Source of the DNA: Mycolicibacterium sp. HK-90
GTDB taxonomy: Bacteria > Actinomycetota > Actinomycetes > Mycobacteriales > Mycobacteriaceae
DNA length: 64,000 nucleotides
Assembly: GCF_030486405.1 (NCBI RefSeq)
Contig: NZ_CP129613.1
Location: forward strand, 4,588,001 to 4,652,000
Direction: 5' to 3'
Below, piece by piece: positions 56,009 to 63,696 of this stretch (within the stretch, counting starts at the first letter, position 1; each line of letters starts with the position of its first letter). A program made the translations under genes and the position numbers. The notes under the pieces were generated by a model. It did no database searches, was not told the origin of the DNA, and saw nothing but the letters and a program-made list of their open reading frames with translations.

Positions 56009-56757
56009 GTGCGCAGCGCCATTTCCGACTCCCCCACCCCGAGCGCGGCGAGCAGCGCCTCACGATGGGCGACGAATTCCGGGTTGCGGTAGGTGCGGGC
56101 CTCCGGGGTGTGAAAGTCCAGCTGGCGGTCGACGACGAAGGCGCCGCCGTCGAGCACGAGCACCCGGTCGGCCAGGGTCACCGCCTCGTCGACATCGTGG
56201 GTCACCAACAGCACCCCGGGCTCGTACTTCCCGCACAGCTCCTGAAGCAGGTGATGCATGCGCACCCGAGTGAGGGCATCGAGCGCCCCGAAGGGTTCAT
56301 CGGCCAGCAGCAGCGCGGGATTGCGGACCAGCGACCGGGCCAGTGCGACGCGCTGCTGCTCTCCACCCGACAGTTCGTAGGGCCAGGCCTGTTCCCGTCC
56401 GGCCAGGCCGACGTCGGCGAGCACGGCACTCGCTCGCTGATTGACGTCGCGGCCGGACAGCCCCAACGCCACGTTGTCGAGTACCCGTAGCCACGGCAGC
56501 AGCCGGGAATCCTGGAACACCACCGAAACGTCACGGGCCACGAACAGGTCGCCGGCCCCGTCGACCCCGTGGTCGAGCCCCGCCAACGCACGCAGCAGCG
56601 TGCTCTTGCCCGAGCCACTGCGCCCCAGCAGGGCGACGAACTCGCCCTTGCGGATGGCCAGCTCCACCTCATCGAGAATCGTTGTCCCGCCGAATGATCG
56701 GGACAACCGACGAACGACGGCCACCTCCTCGGTCAGGTTCCCAGTGCGCGCCGCCAC
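56005..56757 (-). CDS. ABC transporter ATP-binding protein, sulfonate/nitrate/taurine type
   Basis: A 250-residue SsuB-like ATPase. Walker A GRSGSGKST, signature LSGGEQQRVALARSL, Walker B LLADEPFGALD, and switch His in VTHDVDEA. GTG at 56757 is chosen; the open frame extends to 57696, but that part is the antisense shadow of the permease gene. It overlaps the permease gene by 25 nt. It powers import with the genes at 56733 and 57608. Confidence 0.92.
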   Translation of the reverse strand: MAARTGNLTEEVAVVRRLSRSFGGTTILDEVELAIRKGEFVALLGRSGSGKSTLLRALAGLDHGVDGAGDLFVARDVSVVFQDSRLLPWLRVLDNVALGLSGRDVNQRASAVLADVGLAGREQAWPYELSGGEQQRVALARSLVRNPALLLADEPFGALDALTRVRMHHLLQELCGKYEPGVLLVTHDVDEAVTLADRVLVLDGGAFVVDRQLDFHTPEARTYRNPEFVAHREALLAALGVGESEMALRT

Positions 56758-57611
56758 GACAGGGCCCTCCTCTCGATGGCCCGGACCACGTAGTCCCCGG
56801 TGAGACCGAACACCGCGTAGACCAACAGACCGACCACCACGATGTCCAACTGTCCGTACATCCGGGCCTGGGTCATCAGGTAGCCGATGCCGCTGGTGGC
56901 GTTGACCTGTTCGACGACCACCAGCGCGGTCCACGAGATGGTGACCGCGAGCCGCAGACCGGTGAAGAATCCGGGCAGGGCACCCGGGATGGCCACCTTG
57001 CGGATGAACTGGCTGCGCGACAGCCCAACGGTTTCGGCCAGTTCGACGTGGCGCAGATCGACGCCCTTGAGCTGTGCAGTGGTGTTGATGTACACGGGGA
57101 TCAGCACGCTGGTGGCGATGATGATGATCTTCATGGTGTCGCCGATCCCGAACCAGATGATCGCCAACGGGATGATGGCCAAGGTCGGCACCGCGCGCTT
57201 GACCTGAATCGGTCCGTCGACGATCGCCTCGCCGATGCGGCTCAGCCCCGAGATCAGCGCGAGCGCCAGGCCCAGTGCCACCCCGATGGCCAGCGAGATC
57301 GAGGCCAGCTTCAACGACGCGGCGATGTTCGTGGGTAACCGCCCGTCCGACCACATCTCGCCGATCGTGCGCACGATGTCCAGCGGAGGCGGCAAGGTCC
57401 GGGGATCGAGGATGCCGAGCTGCGAGGTGACGATCCAGATCGCCACCAGCAGCAGCGGTCCGATCGCCAACGAGGCCGGGATGGCCCGCCCGGGCCCCAG
57501 CCGGCGTCGGCGCTGCGTGCCCGACCGGTGTTCCAGGTGCGGATAGTCCTGGCGCTCGACGGCCTCCGCTTCCGCTGTCGCCGAAGAGGGAGCCGCGTGG
57601 ACGGTGGTCAC
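56733..57611 (-). CDS. ABC transporter permease, SsuC-like
   Basis: A 292-residue inner-membrane permease with about six helices and the EAA loop ELAETVGLSRSQFIRKVAIPGALPGFFTGLR typical of the sulfonate/nitrate/taurine family (motif spans about residues 191-221). GTG at 57611 overlaps the binding-protein stop by 4 nt. N-terminal 40 residues are cytosolic and basic. Confidence 0.92.
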   Translation of the reverse strand: MTTVHAAPSSATAEAEAVERQDYPHLEHRSGTQRRRRLGPGRAIPASLAIGPLLLVAIWIVTSQLGILDPRTLPPPLDIVRTIGEMWSDGRLPTNIAASLKLASISLAIGVALGLALALISGLSRIGEAIVDGPIQVKRAVPTLAIIPLAIIWFGIGDTMKIIIIATSVLIPVYINTTAQLKGVDLRHVELAETVGLSRSQFIRKVAIPGALPGFFTGLRLAVTISWTALVVVEQVNATSGIGYLMTQARMYGQLDIVVVGLLVYAVFGLTGDYVVRAIERRALSWRRALGT

Positions 57612-58666
57612 TGGTCGCCCGCCGAGTTCGCGTTGAGATCGGCGAACCGGGAATCGAATTCGTCCTTGGCGCGCAACTCTTTTCCGGCGAACCCACCGGA
57701 CTCCTGCAACAGGTCGATGGTCTCCTGCTGGGTGGCGATCAGCTCTTCGGTGAACCCCGGCACCGAGGTGCGCCCGTCAGCTTCGGCAATCGCCCGGGCA
57801 TCCTCCGGGCTGACCTTCTGGTCCTTGATCAGGTACTCGTCGATCCAGGTCTGCTTGTTCTCGTTGAGCCAATTTTCGGCGCGGTACCACGCGATGACGA
57901 ATTCCCGGATCGCCGCGGCACGGGCCGGATCCGACAATGCCTCCTGGCTGGCGTAGACGTAGTAGAGACCGGGGTAGGCGCCTGGGGCATTGGGGATTTC
58001 GATGCTCCCCTCCCCCTCGGTCGAGGCGAGGTAGCGCACCCGGTCCGGCTGCTTGAGCACCGCGGCGTTGACCTGCTCGGCACGCAGACCGTCGGCGAAC
58101 TCGGCCAATCCCAGGTTGACCGGCTGCACATCTTTGATGGTCAGGCCGGCCGACTTGAGGTTGCGCAACACGACGGCCTGCTGAGCCGTGCCTTCGTTGA
58201 TCGCAATCTTCTTGCCGGCCAGGTCTTTCAGGGATGCGATACCCGACTTCGGCGAGGTCGCCAGCACCAGGCCGTTCCCGTCGTATTTCACCGCACCGAC
58301 GATGGGCACCCCGGCATCCGAATACTGCGCGAGGATCGGCGGGACGTCACCGACTCGGCCCAATTGCGCATTGCCCGAGCGGATCGCCTCCAAGCGCAGT
58401 GGGCCGCTGCTGAAATTCGCGTAGGACACGTCGGCGCTGAGCCGGTCCTGTTCCCCGGAGAGTTTGAACAGGGTCTTGAGCCGGTTGGCGTCGTCGGCCA
58501 CCACCAGGGTGGTGCCTTGCGGAACCGCCTCCGGAATCGGGGCATCGGCGGACAGCCCGCCGGTGCCCGACGCACCGGATCCGGACGACTGGCAGGCGGC
58601 CGCCGTGACCACCACCAGAGCTGCGGCCACGATCACCCGGGCCAAGGGGGTCAATCGATTAGGCAT
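57608..58666 (-). CDS. ABC transporter substrate-binding lipoprotein, SsuA-like
   Basis: A 352-residue lipoprotein: lipobox TAAAC near residue 27 then a periplasmic-binding fold of the NMT1/SsuA type (SGNAQLGRVGDVPPILAQY, KDLAGKKIAINEGTAQQ). It should capture aliphatic sulfonates or related organosulfur compounds. ATG at 58666 starts the signal sequence; longer frames upstream are not supported. It lies 13 nt after the monooxygenase gene. Sulfonate rather than nitrate or taurine is inferred from the flavin monooxygenase neighbour. Confidence 0.9.
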   Translation of the reverse strand: MPNRLTPLARVIVAAALVVVTAAACQSSGSGASGTGGLSADAPIPEAVPQGTTLVVADDANRLKTLFKLSGEQDRLSADVSYANFSSGPLRLEAIRSGNAQLGRVGDVPPILAQYSDAGVPIVGAVKYDGNGLVLATSPKSGIASLKDLAGKKIAINEGTAQQAVVLRNLKSAGLTIKDVQPVNLGLAEFADGLRAEQVNAAVLKQPDRVRYLASTEGEGSIEIPNAPGAYPGLYYVYASQEALSDPARAAAIREFVIAWYRAENWLNENKQTWIDEYLIKDQKVSPEDARAIAEADGRTSVPGFTEELIATQQETIDLLQESGGFAGKELRAKDEFDSRFADLNANSAGDQ

Positions 58667-58679
58667 GCACGGTCCCCTG

Positions 58680-60035
58680 TCAGCTCGCGGCCGACACGGG
58701 AGCGTCCGCGCCGGTGGTGAATCGGTTGGCCGGCCTGTCCAAACCGAGATGGTCACGGAGGGTGGTGCCGGTGTATTCCTCGCGGAAGATGCCGCGGCGC
58801 TGCAACTCTGGGACGACGTGGTCGACGAACTCGGCCAGTGAAGACGGCAGCGCCGGCGGGATGAGGTTGAAGCCGTCGGCCGCACCGGTGGTGAACCATT
58901 CCTCGATGGTGTCGGCCACCTGTTCGGGCGTGCCGGCGAACAATCGATGTCCCCGACCGCTGCTGAGCCGGAGCAACAGCTCACGAACGGTCAGGTTGTC
59001 GGTCTCGACCAACCGTTTCACCAGCGCGAGCCGACTCTTGATGAACGTGTCGCCCGGATCCTCGGCCGGGAAGGTCAACTTCCGGTCGAGATCGTCCTTG
59101 GTGACCGTGAATCCGACGATGGCGCTGAGTTGTTCGAGCCCGTAGTCGGGGACGGTGAGTTCTTCGAATTCACGTTGCCGCGCGCGGGCCTCGGCTTCGG
59201 TACCGCCGATGATCGTCGACAGGCCGGGGAGGATGTGCACCTGGTCCGGGTTGCGGCCATGACGGCGGACGCGGGCCTTGACGTCGCGGTAGAAGTCGCG
59301 GGCCTCGTCCAGCGTGGGTTGCGCGGTGAAGATGGCCTCGGCGTAGCGGGCCGCGAGATCCTTGCCGGGCTCGGACGATCCGGCCTGGAACAGCACCGGA
59401 TGTCCCTGAGGTGAGCGCGGCACCTCCAGCGGCCCGGCGACGTCGAAGTATGGGCCGGAGTGGTTGATCGCGTGGATCTTGCCGGGATCCACAAAGCGCG
59501 GCGCGATCTTGTCACCGACGATGGCGTCGTCGTCCCAGCTGTCCCACAACTTTAAAGCGACCTGGAGGAACTCGTCGGCACGCCGGTACCGGTCCGCCGG
59601 GTCAGGGTGATTCGGCACCCCGAAGTTGGCCGCGGCCGACGCATTGGCGGTCGTCACGACGTTCCAGCCGGCCCGTCCCCGGCTCACGTGGTCGAGGGTG
59701 GCGAACCGGCGCGCCAAACCATAGGGATCGTTATAGGTGGTGGATGCCGTCGCGATCAGGCCGACGGTGGTGGTGGCCCCGGCCAGCGCGGCGACCAGGG
59801 TGACGGGGTCGAGCGCGTCGAACGGGCGAAACTCGGTCTGGTCCTTGAGTACCGGATGGTCGGCGAAGAAGACGGCGTCGAGCTTGCCGCGCTCGGCGAT
59901 GCGGGCCAACTCGATGTAGTGGGCGATATCGGTGATGCCCGACAACTCGGTTTCGGGAAGGCGCCACGCCGCTTCGTGCTGGCCGATGTTGCGCAGGAAT
60001 GCATTGAGGTGCAACTGCCGTGCGGGCGCAGCCAT
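58680..60035 (-). CDS. flavin-dependent monooxygenase, NtaA/SnaA/DszA family
   Basis: A 451-residue bacterial-luciferase-like enzyme using reduced FMN from a separate reductase. Family marks are HLNAFLRNIGQHEAAWR, FFADHPVLK, and TASTTYNDPYGLARRFATLDHVSRGRAGWNVVTT (about residues 96-126, characteristic of this group). Relatives oxidise nitrilotriacetate or dibenzothiophene sulfone. First gene of the operon with the SsuA, SsuC and SsuB-like genes, so desulfonation of an organosulfur compound for sulfur supply is likely. ATG at 60035 with GAAGGAG upstream. Confidence 0.92.
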   Translation of the reverse strand: MAAPARQLHLNAFLRNIGQHEAAWRLPETELSGITDIAHYIELARIAERGKLDAVFFADHPVLKDQTEFRPFDALDPVTLVAALAGATTTVGLIATASTTYNDPYGLARRFATLDHVSRGRAGWNVVTTANASAAANFGVPNHPDPADRYRRADEFLQVALKLWDSWDDDAIVGDKIAPRFVDPGKIHAINHSGPYFDVAGPLEVPRSPQGHPVLFQAGSSEPGKDLAARYAEAIFTAQPTLDEARDFYRDVKARVRRHGRNPDQVHILPGLSTIIGGTEAEARARQREFEELTVPDYGLEQLSAIVGFTVTKDDLDRKLTFPAEDPGDTFIKSRLALVKRLVETDNLTVRELLLRLSSGRGHRLFAGTPEQVADTIEEWFTTGAADGFNLIPPALPSSLAEFVDHVVPELQRRGIFREEYTGTTLRDHLGLDRPANRFTTGADAPVSAAS

Positions 60036-60144
60036 TGCGACGAGCTCCTTCGGTCGGTGAACGGGCTGCGTCTATTTGAGGGGGTGGGCTGTGCTGCGAG
60101 AACAGTTAAGATCAGCGAAATTTCAGCTAACTCGCCAGACAGCA

Positions 60145-60174
60145 CACGAGCGTGCGGTCACCCGCACGCTCGTG
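60145..60174 (-). terminator. terminator after the second KW-repeat gene
   Basis: A perfect 13-bp stem (arms 60145-60157 and 60162-60174, CACGAGCGTGCGG/CCGCACGCTCGTG) with tetraloop TCAC. It lies 28 nt after the stop at 60202 on the minus strand and before the monooxygenase operon. The T tail is weak. Confidence 0.7.
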
Positions 60175-60201
60175 ATGGAGGCAGTTGGCGTCAGCCGGGG
60201 A

Positions 60202-60573
60202 TCAGCCCAGGCCGGTCCACTTCTTCAGGACCTTGCCCGGGAAGCCGCCCCACTTTTCGGCGGTCTTGCCGGGGAAGCCGGCCCACTTCTCGGCCGTCTT
60301 TCCGGGGAAACCGGCCCACTTCTCCGCCGTCTCGCCGGGGAAGTTCGTCCACTTCTCCACGATCGGACTCTCGGGCAGGTCGACTCCGCCGGTGAGGGCG
60401 TTCTCGGCGGCGTCGGTGACGGCATCAGTGACCGACGAAGACACGCGGTCACACGGCGAGCAGCCGACGGTGCTGTTGCCCTTGGAGTCGGCCGATGCCG
60501 GCGCGGACAGCGCGACCGCGGCACCGATCGCGCCCGCGGCGAGGGTCGTGGCGATCAAACTCTTCTGAATCAT
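60202..60573 (-). CDS. small secreted protein with 11-residue KW-FPG repeats
   Basis: A 123-residue exported protein: Sec signal peptide (about 1-28, ending PASA), a CSPC pair (C38, C41), a short helical stretch, then the repeat tract to the C-terminus. Tryptophans at 75, 86, 97, 108 and 119 are exactly 11 apart, in units EKWTNFPGETA, EKWAGFPGKTA (twice), EKWGGFPGKVL and KKWTGLG. ATG at 60573 with GGGGA upstream; the longer frame to 60873 has no signal-like start. Same repeat as the protein at 53846-54187 but a different N-terminal part. The family is unknown to me. Confidence 0.87.
   Translation of the reverse strand: MIQKSLIATTLAAGAIGAAVALSAPASADSKGNSTVGCSPCDRVSSSVTDAVTDAAENALTGGVDLPESPIVEKWTNFPGETAEKWAGFPGKTAEKWAGFPGKTAEKWGGFPGKVLKKWTGLG
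60217..60357 (-). repeat. 33-bp coding repeat, four full units and a partial
   Basis: Residues 73-119 are tandem 11-residue units. The two units identical in protein differ at about four silent positions, so the repeat is kept by selection on the protein and is not a recent DNA duplication. Confidence 0.85.
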
Positions 60574-60963
60574 GGTTCCCCAACCTGTCGTATCCGACGC
60601 CGTCTGACGACGACGCCGATTTGACACGCTAGTCCCAGAACCGCGTGAGCGCTGTGTCGGCCGACCGCCCGCGATGGTTTGCTGTAGCTGCCCGGTCCTG
60701 GCCGGGACCACGACCGTGTTCGCCACGGCCCCGGCTGACGGGCCACTGAAACCGAACATCGGGCAACCGGCAGGTGAACAGCGGTGCGGCGACGCCCGCG
60801 GAGATGGGCTGAGCAGGCAGTTTCCGGATGTTCGCAGATGGGGGCGCCGACCGTCTCCGACGGGAAGATCCACGAGAAGTTCGTCGCTAATGCGAGATCC
60901 AGACTACCCGTCGGGCCCTGAAATGATCTTGCTCACGTTTTGCTGAAACAGCCGAAGCCGGGC
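60574..60963. other. intergenic region without supported gene
   Basis: 390 bp between the KW-repeat gene and the LLM oxidoreductase gene. Short open frames on both strands have no ribosome site or family features. I looked for a riboswitch or a clear promoter and found nothing convincing; the repeat-protein promoter must lie here. Confidence 0.6.
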
Positions 60964-61857
60964 TCAGGCGAAGACCTTTGCCACCTCGGCCACCCGGCGC
61001 AGCTGGTCGATGTCGGAGCTGGTGGGGATCAGGTGTACCTCGTCGGTGCCGATGTCCTCGAACTTGCCCAGCACTTCGATCAGTTGCTCTTCGCTGCCGG
61101 CCCAGCCGGTCATGGGAGCCATGGCGTCGACGTACTCGGCCGGGATCCAGTTCATGTACCGGCGCAGGTGCCGGTGCACCTGGGCGCGGGCGTCCTCGGG
61201 CTCTCCGAGAGCGAACCAGAACGACGTGGCCAGGTGTGGCTTGGGCTTGCCGGCCTCGGCCCACGCCGTCCGGGCGATGTCGAACAACTCGGCCTGACGG
61301 GTCAGATCCAGATCCAGCGTCGTGCCGGCGACGCCGTCGGCCCAGGCCGCGGCATCACGGATGGTCTTGGGTCCGATAGTGCCGATGTGCAGGGAGGGCC
61401 CACCGCTCTGGACCGGTGGCGGGCCGACCGGAAGGACCGATTCGGTGACCTTCTCCCCCACCCACACTCGCTTCATCACCGCGACCCGCTCGGCCAGTGC
61501 CCGGCGGGTCTGGGTTGCCGGGTCGGCGCCGACGGCGTGGTAGTCCTCGTGGCGGCCGCCGACACCGATGCCCACGGTGAGCCGCCCACCGCTCAGCAGG
61601 TCGCCGGTGGCCAGGCCTTTGGCCAGCATCACCGGGTCGTGCAACTGGGGCACCACCACCGTGGTCACCAACCTGACCCGATCGGTCCACGCCGCGAGCG
61701 CGCCGAGCAGGGTCAGGCTGTCGGGATTGTCGAAGGCGATGCGTTCGCCCCAGCACAGCGACGAGAACGGACCCCCGTCGATGACGCGCGCCCAAGACCG
61801 CAGCGTCGTCGCATCCAACTGAGGTTCCATGACCGGCATCGTCATCCCCACGCGCAC
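60964..61857 (-). CDS. LLM-class F420-dependent oxidoreductase
   Basis: A 297-residue TIM-barrel luciferase-like protein (MRVGMTMPVMEPQL, TTVVVPQLHDPVMLAKGLATGDLLSGGRLTVGIGVGG). Mycobacteria have many such F420 or FMN enzymes acting on diverse ketones, alcohols and drugs; the substrate cannot be read from the sequence. GTG at 61857. Not clearly in an operon with the sulfur genes: the KW-repeat gene lies between. Confidence 0.88.
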   Translation of the reverse strand: MRVGMTMPVMEPQLDATTLRSWARVIDGGPFSSLCWGERIAFDNPDSLTLLGALAAWTDRVRLVTTVVVPQLHDPVMLAKGLATGDLLSGGRLTVGIGVGGRHEDYHAVGADPATQTRRALAERVAVMKRVWVGEKVTESVLPVGPPPVQSGGPSLHIGTIGPKTIRDAAAWADGVAGTTLDLDLTRQAELFDIARTAWAEAGKPKPHLATSFWFALGEPEDARAQVHRHLRRYMNWIPAEYVDAMAPMTGWAGSEEQLIEVLGKFEDIGTDEVHLIPTSSDIDQLRRVAEVAKVFA

Positions 61858-61887
61858 GAACGGATTCTGTCACGCCCGGGTGGCAGC

Positions 61888-62310
61888 ATGAACCCCATGG
61901 CCATCACCACGTCCTCGGTCGCCCACGTGCGGCTGACGGTCACCGATATCGAGCGGTCCCGGCAGTTCTACGAGAGTGTCTTCGGGTGGCCGGTTCTGAT
62001 CGAACTGCCGCAGGACGCCGACGCCGCCACCCGCGCGCGCCTGGGGTTCCTGTTCGGCGGGGTCATCTACGACGCCGGGGGGACCCTGATCGGGCTGCGT
62101 CCGGTCGGCCGGGATGTCTTCGACGAGAACCGAACCGGGCTGGACCACTTGGCCTTCCGGCTCCGGAGCCTCGCCGAGATGAACGACGCCGCGCGTCACC
62201 TCGACGATCTGGGAATCGCGCACCAACCCGTCAAGGACATCGGCCCGTCCTACATCCTCGAGTTCCGCGACCCGGACAACATCGCGTTGGAGCTCACGGC
62301 GCCGAAGTAG
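61888..62310 (+). CDS. VOC superfamily (glyoxalase-like) protein
   Basis: A 140-residue two-module VOC protein (VAHVRLTVTDIERSRQFYESVFGW, LDHLAFRLRSLAEMNDAARHL, ILEFRDPDNIALEL). H in the first motif, H in LDHLAF and E in ALEL could form a metal site as in dioxygenases or glyoxalases. Start ATG at 61888 or 61897. Divergent from the LLM gene. The substrate is unknown. Confidence 0.85.
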   Translation: MNPMAITTSSVAHVRLTVTDIERSRQFYESVFGWPVLIELPQDADAATRARLGFLFGGVIYDAGGTLIGLRPVGRDVFDENRTGLDHLAFRLRSLAEMNDAARHLDDLGIAHQPVKDIGPSYILEFRDPDNIALELTAPK

Positions 62311-62388
62311 GCCTGCGGGGGTTATCCCCCACCCGGATATCGGGAAAACGCTGTGTCGCCCGACGGAGCGACTTCGTAGGTTGAAGGC

Positions 62389-63696
62389 ATGGTCGCAATC
62401 AGCGAAACCGGACCGACGGTCCTGCCCGCCCCCACCGAGACCGTGACACCGCGCCGCAACCTCGGCGTCGTGCCCACCGCGTCGACGATCACCGGCGCCG
62501 CCGTCGCGCTGGTGTGGTTCTGGATTCCCTTGACCATCTCGGTGATCGGGTTCTCCTCGATTCCGTCGGTGATCGGATTCCTGCTCGCCGGTGTGGTGTT
62601 CATCTACCTGATGCGCGGCGTCGAGAAACTGGAACGGATCCGCAGCGAAGCGGTGTTCGGCCTCGGCATCGGTATCCCACCCCGTCGCATGTCACCTCAT
62701 ACCGGGTTTCAGGGCTGGGCCCACCAGCTCTGGCTGGACATCAGCGGCACCCGGTTCTGGAAAGGCGTCTGCCACAACTATCTGCGGATGCTCTACGACA
62801 TGCTGGCCACCGGCACCGCGTTCGCGCTACTGGCATTCGCCTTCGTCGGTCCGGCCGCTTCGGTCGCGATCCGTGACAGCGACAACGACGCCGGCCTGGT
62901 CTTCCTCTCGCCGCCGATAACCTGGCTGCTGGCGATCGTCGCCGTCGGCGCCGCGATCGCCATATTGATCTTCGCCCCCGCCATGGATGCGGCGATCGAC
63001 CGCTGGCTGTTGTCACCTTCCCCCACCGCGGAGCTGCAGTACCAGGTGAACGCGCTCGCCGACGCTCGGCAAGGCGCCGTGTCCTCGGCACAGACCGAAC
63101 GGCACCGCATCGAGCGGGATCTGCATGACAGTGTGCAACCGCGGCTGGTCTCCCTGGCGATGACGATAGGGCTGGCCCAGACCAAGCTGGATTCCGATCT
63201 GCCCTCGGCCAAGGCGTTGATCGCCGAGGCCCACGACGATGCCAAGAGCGCACTTGTCGAACTCCGCAACGTGGTGCGCGGCATCGCGCCGACGATCCTG
63301 GCCGACCGCGGCCTCGACGCCGCCCTGTCGTCGGTGGTGCAACGCACCGAAACGTCGGGAGTGCCAACCACACTGCACATCGACCTGCCCCGCCGACTGC
63401 CCGATGAGGTCGAATCGGTCGCCTACTTCGTGGTGGCCGAGGCGTTGACCAATGTCGCCAAACACGCGGCAGCCTCTCAGGCGGTGGTCACGGTCCGGTG
63501 GGATGAGCCCACCAACGTGCTCCACGTGTCGGTGTTCGACGACGGCCGGGGTGGTGCGGTGATCGACGCAGGCGAGAACGCCACCGGGCTACGCGGTCTG
63601 GAGGAACGTGTGCGCGCCGCCGGCGGGACGTTCGCGGTGTCCAGCCCCGTCACGGGCCCGACCATCGTCACGGCGGTGTTGCCATGCGCGTCATAA
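62389..63696 (+). CDS. sensor histidine kinase, NarL/HisKA_3 type
   Basis: A 435-residue membrane kinase with about four hydrophobic segments (near residues 36-52, 55-75, 141-161 and 177-200) and a cytosolic C-terminus. Dimerisation/phosphoacceptor segment ERHRIERDLHDSVQPRL with H246, then a HATPase_c domain (EALTNVAKHAAAS, DDGRGG, GLRGLEERV). The input domain has no recognisable sensor fold. ATG at 62389. It overlaps the response regulator gene by 13 nt. Confidence 0.92.
   Translation: MVAISETGPTVLPAPTETVTPRRNLGVVPTASTITGAAVALVWFWIPLTISVIGFSSIPSVIGFLLAGVVFIYLMRGVEKLERIRSEAVFGLGIGIPPRRMSPHTGFQGWAHQLWLDISGTRFWKGVCHNYLRMLYDMLATGTAFALLAFAFVGPAASVAIRDSDNDAGLVFLSPPITWLLAIVAVGAAIAILIFAPAMDAAIDRWLLSPSPTAELQYQVNALADARQGAVSSAQTERHRIERDLHDSVQPRLVSLAMTIGLAQTKLDSDLPSAKALIAEAHDDAKSALVELRNVVRGIAPTILADRGLDAALSSVVQRTETSGVPTTLHIDLPRRLPDEVESVAYFVVAEALTNVAKHAAASQAVVTVRWDEPTNVLHVSVFDDGRGGAVIDAGENATGLRGLEERVRAAGGTFAVSSPVTGPTIVTAVLPCAS

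Noticed and set aside
56758..57696. long N-terminal extension of the ABC ATPase frame
   Set aside because: The extension is the antisense-free shadow of the permease gene in another frame; the ATPase has its normal length from GTG 56757.
60217..60357. regular 33-bp repeats resembling a small CRISPR-like array
   Set aside because: The period is an exact multiple of three, there are no unique spacers, and the units encode an 11-residue protein repeat inside an open frame with a signal peptide.
60574..60963. possible SAM-type riboswitch upstream of the sulfur-related genes
   Set aside because: Some GGCAACC-like bits occur, but the paired helices of SAM-I or SAM-IV elements could not be assembled on either strand.
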